Shown here piece by piece: positions 8,848-17,816 of a DNA stretch of 64,000 nt. Source of the DNA: Paraburkholderia sp. BL10I2N1. GTDB lineage: Bacteria; Pseudomonadota; Gammaproteobacteria; Burkholderiales; Burkholderiaceae. Every line of letters starts with the position of its first letter. Positions within the stretch are counted from its first letter, which is position 1. Location: NCBI RefSeq assembly GCF_004361815.1, contig NZ_SNWA01000001.1, forward strand, positions 1,736,001-1,800,000. The letters are read 5' to 3'. Made by a program: the position numbers and the translations under genes. The notes under the pieces were generated by a model. That model was not told the origin of the DNA, made no database searches, and saw nothing but the letters and a program-made list of their open reading frames with translations.

Positions 8848-9468
8848 ATGCGCCGATCCGCTTTCCGTTTGTTTTTTCCGTTTTCCTGTCGCCTTGTCTC
8901 TCTTTTCCATCCCTGTGCCTCTCTCCGTCTGCCAGCCGCGTTGCGGGCGGCCGTTGGCGCGTGCGTCGCCGGCGCGGTGTTGATCGCCTGCACGCCGACC
9001 TTCGACTGGCGCACGATCATGAACGACGATCAGGGTTACACCGTGGATTTGCCGGCAAAACCGTCGGTCGACGAACGGCAGATCGACATTGGCGGCACGC
9101 CGATGAAGATGAGCATGCAAACGGCCGAAGCGGGCGAAGTGGTGTTTGCGGTCGGCACCATCACGCTGCCGGGCGACGATCCGCAGGCTCAGCGCACCGC
9201 GCTCGAATTCCTGCGCACGGGGCTCGCGCGAAACCTGGGGGCTGCACCGGATTCGCATGCGACCCAGATTCCCCTTGCTGCGGGCGGGCAGGTTTCCGGC
9301 ATCGAAATGACATTCGCCGGCAAGGTGGGCCCCAGGCTGGAACCGCGGACGATGCACGCACGGATTGTCGCGCGTGGCCGGCATGTCTACCAGGCGGTGG
9401 TGATCGCCGGCAAGGAACCGCCGCAGGAACAGCTCGACCAGTTTTTCGAGTCGTTCAAACTGTTCTAA
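8848..9468 (+). CDS. Putative lipoprotein of unknown function
   Basis: The 206-residue product starts with a long basic and hydrophobic leader that ends in a lipobox-like AVLIAC near residue 48, so it is probably a lipoprotein. The start is uncertain because the leader is unusually long; an internal start nearer RAAVGACVAG would give a normal signal peptide. The mature part is a compact alpha/beta domain (YTVDLPAKPSVDE, MKMSMQTAEAGEVVFAVG, then VYQAVVIAGKEPPQEQLDQFFESF) resembling small conserved Burkholderiales proteins. I do not recognise a function. It is convergent with comM across a 330-bp AT-rich gap described separately. Confidence 0.7.
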   Translation: MRRSAFRLFFPFSCRLVSLFHPCASLRLPAALRAAVGACVAGAVLIACTPTFDWRTIMNDDQGYTVDLPAKPSVDERQIDIGGTPMKMSMQTAEAGEVVFAVGTITLPGDDPQAQRTALEFLRTGLARNLGAAPDSHATQIPLAAGGQVSGIEMTFAGKVGPRLEPRTMHARIVARGRHVYQAVVIAGKEPPQEQLDQFFESFKLF

Positions 9469-9572
9469 AGGCGCCTCTTCGGCGTCGCCGAAGACTGCAT
9501 GAGCGCAAATCGCAGTGAAAGTTCCTTCGCAGGATATGGCGCTAATCACCGGATTTCATGGCGCTTTTTTGG

Positions 9573-9771
9573 TTACCCACAGGACCTGTGGATAACATTG
9601 TTGAAAACTATGTGCGTTACCCCGCAAAAGCCCGTCCCGTGGGCATTCTGTTAGTTTGCACGCGATCTCGGCAAATTGAATAAGTCAATTAAATCAATGG
9701 CTTTTCTCTAAAGCCTCACATGTACCTTTCAGATGTATCAGGATTTGTCTGGGGCGTGCATATGTGAATAA
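9573..9771. other. AT-rich region with DnaA boxes between convergent genes
   Basis: The 330 bp between the convergent stops at 9468 and 9799 hold no gene and need no promoter. The region has TGTGGATAA at 9587-9595 and TGTGAATAA at 9763-9771, both exact DnaA boxes (TTATNCACA on the other strand). A one-mismatch box, TTACCCACA at 9573-9581, faces the first across 5 bp. AATCAA-TGGC-TTT at 9692-9704 is one base off an IHF site, and 9661-9720 is only about 38% GC. A GTCAAG/CTTGAC dyad at 9772-9784 precedes a T7 run. A DnaA titration or reactivation site is one reading; this is inference from motifs. Confidence 0.5.
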
Positions 9772-9798
9772 GTCAAGTCTTGACAGCCGTTTTTTTCT

Positions 9799-11334
9799 TC
9801 ACACCAATGAAAATACGCGCCGGTACTGGATGGCCTCTGCGATCTGAGCCGCATCCGGAATGTCGCTGCCGGCCAGATCGGCGATCGAGCGCGCCACTTT
9901 CAGCACCCGGTAGTAAGCACGCGCTGACCAGCCAAAACGCTCGCCAGCTTCCCGTAACAGGGTTTCGCCGGCCGGGACGGGGCGGCAGACCTCGTCGGCT
10001 TCGCGTCCACTTAGCTCGCGATTGGTTTTGCCCTGGCGGTGCAACTGCCGTTCGCGTGCGGCGCTGACGCGATCGGCGATGGCAGCGCTCGGCTCGCCGG
10101 GTTCTGCTGCACGTGCGGACAATTCGGCAGGCGTTAGAGCGGGAATCTCGATTTGAATGTCGATGCGGTCGAGTAGCGGCCCCGACAGCTTGCGCAGATA
10201 GCGCGCCGCGACTTCTGGCGTGCAACGGCAGCGGCCATTGGGGTCGCCTCGCCAGCCGCACGGGCAGGGGTTCATGGCCGCGATCAGCTGGCACGCCGCG
10301 GGAAAGTCCGCCTGCAAGGCCGCGCGGGAGATGGTGATGCGCCCGGCTTCGAGCGGCTCGCGCAGTGTTTCGAGTACGTGGCGGTCGAATTCAGGGAGCT
10401 CGTCGAGGAACAAGACTCCCAGATGCGACAGCGTGATTTCCCCCGGCTGCGGCGGATTGCGACCACCGACGAGCGCCGCGGCACTTGAAGAGTGATGAGG
10501 TGCCCGGAACGGACGCTGGCGCCATTGCACTGGAGAAAAGCCGGACATGCTCGCCGACAGTAGCGCAGCGGAGGTGAGCGCTTCGTCATCGGTCATCGGC
10601 GGCAGCAGGCCCGGCAGGCGCGCTGCGAGCATCGATTTGCCGGCACCGGGCGGGCCGACCATCAACATGTGATGGCCGCCTGCCGCTGCAACCTCCAGCG
10701 CCCGGCGCGCACCGCGCTGGCCGATCACTTCCGCCATATCAGGTTGCGCGGTAGCGGCCACCGAAGGGCAATCAGGCGGACGACTCGGCAAGAGCCGCGC
10801 ATCCGGCTCGCCGGCGAGGTGGGCGCACAACGATGGCAGATCGTCTGCGCCATAGACGTCGACGCCCGGCACGAGCGCGGCCTCGGCGGCACTGCCCGCA
10901 GGCAGATAGAGTTCAGGTATCGGCTGCCCTTGCTGGCCGGCGCGCGCCGTGCCGCACGCCATGGCGAATGCCCCGCGCATTGGCCGCAGCGCGCCCGTCA
11001 ACGAGAGTTCGCCGGCGAACTCTCGCTGGTTCAGCGATTCGACGGGAAGCTGTCCGCTCGCCGCCAGAATGCCGAGCGCGATCGGCAGATCGAAACGACC
11101 GGATTCCTTCGGCAGGTCGGCTGGCGCCAGATTGACTGTGATGCGCCGGACAGGAAAATCGAAGCTGCAGTTCTGCAGCGCGGCGCGTACGCGCTCGCGG
11201 CTTTCCCGGACTTCGAGGTCCGGTAGCCCGACAATCGAAAACGAGGGTAATCCGTTGGCGAGGTGTACTTCGACCGTAACTTCCGGCGCGCGGCCAGAGG
11301 CCGGCGCGCGACTGCGCACCACCGCAAGCGACAT
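9799..11334 (-). CDS. comM: YifB/ComM family Mg-chelatase-like AAA+ ATPase
   Basis: ComM-type proteins are cytoplasmic AAA+ helicases that promote branch migration when foreign DNA is integrated during natural transformation. The 511-residue product has the N-terminal ChlI/Lon-like fold (VEVHLANGLPSFSIVGLPD), the AAA+ core with Walker A GPPGAGKSML near 220 and Walker B VLFLDELPEF near 305, and the C-terminal Mg-chelatase helical region (FGWSARAYYRVLKVARSIAD). The CxCGxxGdpxxxCxC zinc-like motif is visible as CPCGWRGDPNGRCRC. Length and order match the family. ubiK lies upstream on the same strand after 120 bp. Confidence 0.93.
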   Translation of the reverse strand: MSLAVVRSRAPASGRAPEVTVEVHLANGLPSFSIVGLPDLEVRESRERVRAALQNCSFDFPVRRITVNLAPADLPKESGRFDLPIALGILAASGQLPVESLNQREFAGELSLTGALRPMRGAFAMACGTARAGQQGQPIPELYLPAGSAAEAALVPGVDVYGADDLPSLCAHLAGEPDARLLPSRPPDCPSVAATAQPDMAEVIGQRGARRALEVAAAGGHHMLMVGPPGAGKSMLAARLPGLLPPMTDDEALTSAALLSASMSGFSPVQWRQRPFRAPHHSSSAAALVGGRNPPQPGEITLSHLGVLFLDELPEFDRHVLETLREPLEAGRITISRAALQADFPAACQLIAAMNPCPCGWRGDPNGRCRCTPEVAARYLRKLSGPLLDRIDIQIEIPALTPAELSARAAEPGEPSAAIADRVSAARERQLHRQGKTNRELSGREADEVCRPVPAGETLLREAGERFGWSARAYYRVLKVARSIADLAGSDIPDAAQIAEAIQYRRVFSLV

Positions 11335-11454
11335 GTTTTCTCCCCGTCGGACGTTGCGCTTTCGCGCGCAGTCCCTTAAACCCTGGAACGCAGATAACGC
11401 TGAAAACGTCGCGGCTCGCTTGCCGTGATGCCCAGTTCTTCGGTCAGTGCGTGT

Positions 11455-11709
11455 TCAGGATGTTTGCGTCACCGGCAGCTTCTGCTCGAGTTCGGCGACC
11501 CGCCGTTCGAGTTCTTCCAGACGCGTGCGGGTCCGTACGAGCACCTGGGTCTGGGTATCGAACTCCTCACGCGTGACGAGATCGAGCTTCGAGAAGCCTT
11601 GCGAGAGCATCGCCTTGACGTTGCGTTCGACATCCTTCGCCGGCGAGTTCTTGAGCAGATCGCTTACGCGTGCCTGCAGGTCGTTGAAGACCTCATTCGG
11701 TTGTTTCAT
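11455..11709 (-). CDS. ubiK: Ubiquinone biosynthesis accessory factor UbiK
   Basis: UbiK (YqiC/BMFP family) is a small coiled-coil protein that helps the soluble ubiquinone-synthesis complex together with UbiJ. The 84-residue product begins MKQPNEVFNDLQARVSDLL and ends in a leucine-zipper-like helix (TRTRLEELERRVAELEQKL), the arrangement of the family. The ATG at 11707-11709 is chosen because the longer open frame upstream is low-quality sequence that runs through the glnK control region. It is divergent from glnK, and the nearest NtrC site lies only 15 bp before its start. Confidence 0.9.
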   Translation of the reverse strand: MKQPNEVFNDLQARVSDLLKNSPAKDVERNVKAMLSQGFSKLDLVTREEFDTQTQVLVRTRTRLEELERRVAELEQKLPVTQTS

Positions 11710-11723
11710 TGCTTCCCCTTGTT

Positions 11724-11740
11724 TGCACAAAAAATGTGCA
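11724..11740. promoter_or_regulatory. NtrC binding site upstream of glnK
   Basis: TGCAC-N7-GTGCA is the perfect 17-bp NtrC dyad. It lies about 230 bp before the sigma-54 element of glnK, in enhancer position. Confidence 0.75.
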
Positions 11741-11773
11741 TGAGTCGTTAGGTCTGTGCTCCGCGCCAGACAA

Positions 11774-11832
11774 TGAGCGAATCTGGTGCATGGGTGGCTG
11801 CGCTTCCAGCCCTGATGAGCGCGTTTGGTGCG
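11774..11832. promoter_or_regulatory. Two weaker NtrC-like sites
   Basis: TGAGC-N7-GTGCA at 11774-11790 and TGAGC-N7-GTGCG at 11816-11832 keep one good half site (GGTGC) and a degenerate second half. They are spaced 50 and 42 bp from the previous site, near whole helical turns, as expected of tandem enhancer sites. Confidence 0.45.
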
Positions 11833-11938
11833 CTTTCCCGCCCGTAGAGCCTGCGGACACTCTAGCAACGATCCACGCCGCGCGCCACCGTGCCCCGCCG
11901 ACGTTGGCCATCCGGCCAAGGCTATGCGCAAACGTTAA

Positions 11939-12451
<513 letters not shown>

Positions 12452-12479
12452 TAAAAAACAGCGACAAGAGGAAATAGAG

Positions 12480-13973
12480 ATGCGCAAATTATTGATGTCC
12501 CTGTTGATGGCCGGTTCGCTGATGGCGGGCGGTATCGGCGCCGCCCTTGCGGACGATGCGTCCGCGCCCGCAGCTGCCTCGGCAGCCGCTTCCGACACGG
12601 CGGCCAGCGCGCCGGCGCCGGATGCTTCGGCGGCAGCACCAGCCGCAGCTGCGGCTTCGGCACCGGCGGCCGATGCCGCGGCCGCGAGCGGCGCCGCTCC
12701 GGCTTCCGAAGCTGCTCCGGCAGCACCGACCGCGCCGTTCTCGGTCGATTCGTCGAAGATCAACTCGGGCGACACTGCCTGGATGCTGACCTCCACCGCA
12801 CTCGTGCTGTTCATGACGATCCCGGGCCTCGCGCTCTTCTACGGCGGCATGGTCCGCAAGAAGAACGTGCTCGCGACGCTGATGCAAAGCTTCGCGATCA
12901 CCTGTCTCGTCACGGTCGTCTGGACGGTGGTGGGCTACAGCCTCGCGTTCACGCCGGGCGGCTCATTCCTGGGCGGCTTCTCGCGGGTGTTCCTCGCGGG
13001 CATGAACTACATCCACGGCGACAAGGCTACGACGCTGACCGTCAGCCATCTGGCTCCGACGATCCCGGAAACGGTCTACTTCGTCTACCAGATGACGTTT
13101 GCGATCATCACGCCGGCCCTGATCACGGGTGCGTTCGCTGACCGCATGAAGTTCTCGTCGATGCTGGTGTTCATGACGCTGTGGTCGATCATCGTCTACT
13201 CGCCGATCGCTCACATGGTCTGGGAACCGAGCGGCTGGCTGGCTGCCGCGGGCATCCTCGACTTCGCAGGCGGCACGGTGGTGCACATCAACGCCGGTAT
13301 CGCGGGTCTGGTCTGCTGCCTCGTGCTCGGCAAGCGTGTCGGCTACGGCCGGGACACCATGGCTCCGCACAACCTCACGCTAACGCTGATCGGTGGCGCG
13401 ATGCTGTGGGTGGGCTGGTTCGGCTTCAACGCGGGCTCGGCCGTGGCGGCTGATGGCCGTGCCGGTTTCGCGATGCTGGCAACGCAGGTTGCGACGGCTA
13501 CGGCGGCTCTCGGCTGGATGTTCGCTGAATGGATCGCGAAGGGTAAGCCTTCGGTGCTCGGTATCGTGTCGGGTGCGGTGGCGGGTCTCGTGGCGATCAC
13601 GCCGGCATCGGGCTTTGTCGGTGTGGCAGGGTCTCTCGTGATCGGTGTGGTGGCAGGCGTGGTCTGCTTCTGGTCGGCTTCGTGGCTCAAGCACAAGCTC
13701 GGTTACGACGACTCGCTCGACGCGTTCGGCGTGCACTGCATCGGCGGTATCGTGGGTGCGCTCCTGACGGGTGTGTTCGCGGTCAAGGACATCGGTGGCG
13801 CGGACGGCAGCATCGTCCTGCAGGCCAAGGGCGTCCTGACAACGCTGATCTACAGCGGCGTGGTGAGCTTCATCCTGCTGAAGGTCATCGACATGGTCAT
13901 GGGTCTGCGCGTGACGGAAGAAGAAGAACGCGAAGGCCTCGATGTGGTTCTGCATGGCGAAAGCGTGGAATAA
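12480..13973 (+). CDS. amtB: Ammonium transporter AmtB with Ala-rich N-terminal extension
   Basis: AmtB conducts ammonium across the inner membrane and is gated by GlnK. The 497-residue product begins with a signal peptide (LLMSLLMAGSLMAGGIGAALA), followed by an alanine/proline-rich spacer of about 65 residues (24-88). The eleven-helix Amt core starts near residue 97. Channel motifs are intact, including GGTVVHINAG, the twin-histidine region DAFGVHCIGGIVGALL and the short cytoplasmic tail EEEREGLDV. E. coli AmtB has no such spacer. It is co-transcribed with glnK and ends at the terminator at 14029. Confidence 0.95.
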   Translation: MRKLLMSLLMAGSLMAGGIGAALADDASAPAAASAAASDTAASAPAPDASAAAPAAAAASAPAADAAAASGAAPASEAAPAAPTAPFSVDSSKINSGDTAWMLTSTALVLFMTIPGLALFYGGMVRKKNVLATLMQSFAITCLVTVVWTVVGYSLAFTPGGSFLGGFSRVFLAGMNYIHGDKATTLTVSHLAPTIPETVYFVYQMTFAIITPALITGAFADRMKFSSMLVFMTLWSIIVYSPIAHMVWEPSGWLAAAGILDFAGGTVVHINAGIAGLVCCLVLGKRVGYGRDTMAPHNLTLTLIGGAMLWVGWFGFNAGSAVAADGRAGFAMLATQVATATAALGWMFAEWIAKGKPSVLGIVSGAVAGLVAITPASGFVGVAGSLVIGVVAGVVCFWSASWLKHKLGYDDSLDAFGVHCIGGIVGALLTGVFAVKDIGGADGSIVLQAKGVLTTLIYSGVVSFILLKVIDMVMGLRVTEEEEREGLDVVLHGESVE

Positions 13974-14028
13974 CGCAAGAGGTGATTCGACACGCACTGG
14001 TATGTAAGGTATCAGCACAGCGACTTTG

Positions 14029-14056
14029 GCCCGCCTCACGGCGGGCTTTTTTCTTT
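14029..14056 (+). terminator. Terminator of glnK-amtB
   Basis: GCCCGCC at 14029-14035, loop TCAC, GGCGGGC at 14040-14046, then TTTTTTCTTT. This is a canonical intrinsic terminator. Confidence 0.9.
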
Positions 14057-14204
14057 GCAGTCCGCGTCGTAAACGGTGAGAATTTAAGACTATCGCTGTT
14101 ATAGCGAGAACGTGTCCGCGTCCGGGCTTGCGATCGGAGAAACCGTCCCCAGATGGCCAGAGCGTTTGCTCTACAATCTTTTTTCTCCAGTCTGCGAGTG
14201 ATCA

Positions 14205-15494
14205 ATGGTTCCGCACCTAGTTACGGCGTTAAACGGCCCGCTGCTCGACCTCGAGCGGAAGATCCTCGACGCTACGCCTGCCATCGAACGCTGGTTCCGC
14301 CTCGAATGGCAGGAACACACGCCGCCGTTTTATTGCTCCGTCGATCTGCGTAACGCCGGCTTCAAGCTGGCGCCGGTCGACACCAATCTTTTTCCCGGCG
14401 CGTTCAACAACCTGCCGCAGGAAGTGCTGCCGCTCGCCGTGCAGGCCGCGATGGCATCGATCGAAAAGATCTGCCCCGACGCGAAGAACCTGCTGGTGAT
14501 CCCGGAACGTCATACGCGCAACGCCTTTTATCTGGAGAACGTCGCGCGACTCGCGACGATCATGCGTCAGGCCGGTCTAAACGTCCGCTTCGGCACGCTC
14601 GATGAAAATGTCGCCGGGCCAGTTACGATTGCCCTGTCGGACGGGCAAAAGCTTGTCCTCGAGCCGCTCGAGCGCTCGCAGCGCCGGCTCGGGTTGAAGA
14701 ATTTCGATCCGTGCTCGATTCTGCTGAACAATGATCTTTCGGGAGGCATTCCGCCGATCCTCGAAAATCTCCACGAGCAGTACCTGCTTCCGCCGCTGCA
14801 CGCGGCCTGGGCGGTGCGCCGCAAGTCGACGCACTTCTCCTGTTACGACGACGTCGCGAAGAAATTCGCGAAAATGGTCGAGATCGATCCGTGGATGATC
14901 AATCCGTACTTCGCGCACGTCGAAGGCGTCGATTTCCAGGCGCGCACGGGCGAAGAGGCGCTGGCCGACGCGATCGACGGCGTGCTCAAGAAAATCGCCA
15001 GGAAGTATCGCGAGTACGGTATTTCCGAGCGGCCGTACGTCGTGATCAAGTCGGATGCCGGGACTTACGGCATGAGCGTGATGACCGTACACGATGCGTC
15101 GGAAGTTGCCGCGCTCACGAAGCGCGAACGCGCGAAGATGGCTGCAACCAAGGATGGCCTCGAAGTGCACGACGTGATCGTCCAGGAAGGTGTATATACG
15201 TTCGAACGTATCGGTGACGAAGTCGCGGAGCCGGTCGTGTACATGATCGACCGGTACGTGGTTGGCGGTTTCTACCGCGTCCACGGCAGCCGTGAACGCG
15301 ACCAGAACCTGAACGCGCCCGGTATGCATTTCGTGCCGCTTGGTTTCGAACACACGGCGCTGCCGGACGCGCACGCGAAGCCGGGTGCGGCGCCGCCGAA
15401 CCGCTTCTACATGTACGGCGTGGTGGCGCGGCTTGGTCTGCTGGCCGCGTCGGTGGAACTCGAAAAGACGGATCCGGAAGCCATCCAGGTCTGA
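14205..15494 (+). CDS. gshA: Glutamate-cysteine ligase (proteobacterial GshA type)
   Basis: It makes gamma-glutamylcysteine, the first step of glutathione synthesis, in the cytoplasm. The 429-residue product belongs to the second proteobacterial class (the Acidithiobacillus/Burkholderia type), not the E. coli GshA fold. It carries conserved stretches such as FYCSVDLRNAGFKLAPVDTN, NLFPGAFNNL and an ATP-grasp-like YVVIKSDAGTYGMSVM near residue 280. gshB follows after 115 bp, which supports the function. TACAAT at 14172-14177 may be its -10 box. No truncation or anomaly is seen. Confidence 0.93.
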   Translation: MVPHLVTALNGPLLDLERKILDATPAIERWFRLEWQEHTPPFYCSVDLRNAGFKLAPVDTNLFPGAFNNLPQEVLPLAVQAAMASIEKICPDAKNLLVIPERHTRNAFYLENVARLATIMRQAGLNVRFGTLDENVAGPVTIALSDGQKLVLEPLERSQRRLGLKNFDPCSILLNNDLSGGIPPILENLHEQYLLPPLHAAWAVRRKSTHFSCYDDVAKKFAKMVEIDPWMINPYFAHVEGVDFQARTGEEALADAIDGVLKKIARKYREYGISERPYVVIKSDAGTYGMSVMTVHDASEVAALTKRERAKMAATKDGLEVHDVIVQEGVYTFERIGDEVAEPVVYMIDRYVVGGFYRVHGSRERDQNLNAPGMHFVPLGFEHTALPDAHAKPGAAPPNRFYMYGVVARLGLLAASVELEKTDPEAIQV

Positions 15495-15609
15495 GTACGC
15501 CCTTTGGCAACACGGGCGCGCGGGTTGGCGGGCGGGCGAGACGCCGTCCGGCGCGCCGTTCAACGATCAACGTTCAACCCGAGGCCCGCACGGGCGCATC
15601 AGGACCTTC

Positions 15610-16566
15610 ATGGACATTCTTTTTATCGCCGACCCGCTGAAGCGCTTCAAGATCTATAAGGATTCGACGTACGCGATGATGGCCGAAGCCGCGCGGCGCG
15701 GCCACACGCTGTACGCGTGCGAGCCGCAGCATCTGGCGTGGACGGGCGGCGATGTCGAGTCGAACGCGCAGCGCTTTGCAATCGTCGGAGATCAGGCGGA
15801 ATTGAAGCGCGAAACGTGGTTCGCCGTGGAGCCGGCCAGCGCCCGCTCGCTGAAAAGCTTCGGCGCTGTCGTGATGCGCAAGGATCCGCCGTTCGACATG
15901 GAATACGTGACGTCGACGTGGCTCCTCGAGATGGCCGAACGCGGCGGCGCACGCATCTTCAACAAGCCACAGGCGATCCGCGATCACTCGGAGAAACTCG
16001 CGATCGGCGAATTCCCGCAGTTTGTCGCGCCGACGCTCGTTACGCGTGACCCGGCCCGTCTGCGCACATTTCACGCCGAGCATGGCGACGTGATCCTGAA
16101 ACCGCTCGACGGCATGGGCGGCATGGGCGTGTTCCGTGTGAAGGCGGACGGCATGAACCTCGGCTCGATCGTCGAAATGCTGAGCCACGACGGCGCGCGC
16201 TCCGTGATGGCGCAGAAGTTCATCCCGGAAATCAAGACCGGCGACAAGCGTATTCTGCTGATCGGTGGGCAGCCGGTGCCGTACTCGCTCGCGCGGATTC
16301 CGCAGGGTAATGAAGTGCGCGGCAATCTGGCGGCAGGCGGACTGGGCGTTGCGCAGCCGCTTACCACGCGTGATCGTGAGATCGCTGAAACGCTTGCGCC
16401 GGTGCTGGCGGCGCGCGGTCTGCTACTGGTTGGACTGGACGCCATCGGCGACTGGCTTACTGAGGTGAACGTCACGAGCCCGACGTGTTTCCGCGAGATC
16501 ATGGATCAGACTGGCTTCGATGTCGCCGCGATGTTTATCGATGCGCTGGAGCGCGCCGCGGCCTGA
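15610..16566 (+). CDS. gshB: Glutathione synthase
   Basis: GshB joins glycine to gamma-glutamylcysteine with ATP. The 318-residue product has the family length, begins MDILFIADPLKRFKIYKDST, and shows the ATP-grasp motifs VILKPLDGMGGMGVFRV and the C-terminal metal/substrate site DWLTEVNVTSPTCFREI. The frame is open far upstream into the gshA tail, but the ATG at 15610 gives the conserved start. It is downstream of gshA on the same strand. The EIIA-Man-like gene begins 160 bp later, and a weak -10 box (TACAAT at 16675-16680) lies in that gap. Confidence 0.96.
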   Translation: MDILFIADPLKRFKIYKDSTYAMMAEAARRGHTLYACEPQHLAWTGGDVESNAQRFAIVGDQAELKRETWFAVEPASARSLKSFGAVVMRKDPPFDMEYVTSTWLLEMAERGGARIFNKPQAIRDHSEKLAIGEFPQFVAPTLVTRDPARLRTFHAEHGDVILKPLDGMGGMGVFRVKADGMNLGSIVEMLSHDGARSVMAQKFIPEIKTGDKRILLIGGQPVPYSLARIPQGNEVRGNLAAGGLGVAQPLTTRDREIAETLAPVLAARGLLLVGLDAIGDWLTEVNVTSPTCFREIMDQTGFDVAAMFIDALERAAA

Positions 16567-16725
16567 CCGCCCGAAAGGGGCGCCGCAGGCATTTCCGGTG
16601 AGTTCGCGGCGTGCTAAACGGCCACTCTTTGGCGGCCATGCGCGAACGTTCCGAAAGCAGGAAAATGGTGCTGTTACAATGCCCGGTCTACCGATTTCCA
16701 GCCGTTTTTTCGCTGTATTACTGAC

Positions 16726-17190
16726 ATGGCAGGCATTCTGATCATTGCACATGCCCCGCTCGCGACCGCGCTCCGGGAGTGTATCGCCCACATTTATGGC
16801 GGCTTGCCCGCGCGCATCGGCGCGATCGACGTGATGCCCGACTGCGATCCTGCCGAAGTCATCGCGTTCGCGCACGCCGAAATCGAGCGTCTGAAGGAAG
16901 AGAACGGCGCACTCGTGCTGACCGACATGTTCGGCGCAACACCGGCGAATATCGCCGGGCGGCTGTCGTCGCTACCTGACGTGCGTGTGCTTGCCGGGGT
17001 CAATCTGCCGATGCTCGTGCGCGCTGTCTGTTACCGGGCGACGCCGCTCGATACACTCGTCGACAAGGCGCTTGCAGGTGCGACCAAGGGTATCCACGCC
17101 GTAGGTCCCACGACGCCTGCACCCGTCGCACCGCCTGCCTGCTCAACCGACTGTCGGCCCGCGCTGCCGCCTGGCGCGAATCCTGGCTAG
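16726..17190 (+). CDS. PTS EIIA component, mannose/fructose (EIIA-Man) type
   Basis: The 154-residue product is a stand-alone EIIA of the mannose family. The phosphorylated histidine is His9 in GILIIAHAPLA, and the core continues with GALVLTDMFGATPANIAGRL and LAGVNLPMLVRA. The last 25 residues are a Pro/Ala-rich tail beyond the usual domain end. No IIB, IIC or IID of this type is nearby, so in Burkholderiales this protein is thought to work in phosphorylation-based regulation with HPr and EI rather than in sugar uptake. ptsH begins 41 bp after the stop, so the two are probably one transcript. Confidence 0.9.
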   Translation: MAGILIIAHAPLATALRECIAHIYGGLPARIGAIDVMPDCDPAEVIAFAHAEIERLKEENGALVLTDMFGATPANIAGRLSSLPDVRVLAGVNLPMLVRAVCYRATPLDTLVDKALAGATKGIHAVGPTTPAPVAPPACSTDCRPALPPGANPG

Positions 17191-17231
17191 CTCCTTTCTC
17201 TCACCTATCAACCCGCGCTTCGGAACATCAG

Positions 17232-17501
17232 ATGCTGCAAAAAGAAACGACCATCGTGAACAAACTGGGGCTGCACGCGCGCGCCTCGGCGAAACTGACG
17301 CAACTCGCGGGAAACTATCAGGCGGAAATCTGGATGAGCCGCAACGGTCGCCGAATTAATGCGAAGAGCATCATGGGGGTGATGATGCTGGCCGCGGGCA
17401 TCGGCAGCACGGTGACGATCGAAACCGAAGGGCCGGACGAAACCGAAGCGATGGACGCCCTGCTCAAATTGATCGCCGACAAATTCGGCGAAGGACAGTG
17501 A
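17232..17501 (+). CDS. ptsH: Phosphocarrier protein HPr
   Basis: HPr relays phosphate from EI to EIIA proteins. The 89-residue product has phospho-acceptor His15 in KLGLHARAS and the regulatory Ser46 in NAKSIMGVMMLAA, the site of HPr kinase in organisms that have it. It follows the EIIA-Man-type gene closely and ends at a strong terminator at 17541-17569. ptsI starts 315 bp downstream with its own -10 box, so HPr and EI are not forced into one transcript. Confidence 0.96.
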   Translation: MLQKETTIVNKLGLHARASAKLTQLAGNYQAEIWMSRNGRRINAKSIMGVMMLAAGIGSTVTIETEGPDETEAMDALLKLIADKFGEGQ

Positions 17502-17540
17502 CACATCCGTTGTACGCCAGTCGTATGGCGCACAAGTCCG

Positions 17541-17569
17541 AACGCCGCGCTCGACGCGGCGTTTTTTTT
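17541..17569 (+). terminator. Terminator of ptsH
   Basis: AACGCCGCG at 17541-17549 pairs with CGCGGCGTT at 17555-17563, followed by a run of T residues to 17569. This is a canonical intrinsic terminator. Confidence 0.9.
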
Positions 17570-17745
17570 GTTCCACCACAATCGGGAGTCGCTTTGTGAC
17601 GCATCAGTTTGACTGTCGTGTGGCACGATCGACCTACTCCGGCGGGCTGTGGGCATTGCGCGGCGTTGCGATTCGCGTGGGCTGAATCGTTTACACAGGA
17701 TTCGGCGATGCTGCACTGCACGCAGTCACGCGAGGGCGCGGAATT

Positions 17746-17751
17746 TATAAT
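17746..17751 (+). promoter_or_regulatory. Probable -10 element of ptsI
   Basis: An exact TATAAT lies 71 bp before the ptsI start in the gap that follows the ptsH terminator. No good -35 hexamer is seen 16-18 bp upstream. Confidence 0.5.
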
Positions 17752-17816
17752 GACCGTCGGGGTCTGAGAGCATTGCAGCGGTTTGCCGCGGCATTACACA
17801 ACTAGAGGAGGTGCGC

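Noticed and set aside
9469..9798. Main chromosomal origin of replication
   Set aside because: Despite the DnaA boxes there is no dnaA, dnaN, gyrB, rpmH or parAB nearby, and only three boxes are present. A minor DnaA-binding locus is the most that can be claimed.
17811..17816. GTG at 17811 as the ptsI start
   Set aside because: It is part of the Shine-Dalgarno sequence AGAGGAGG for the GTG at 17817.
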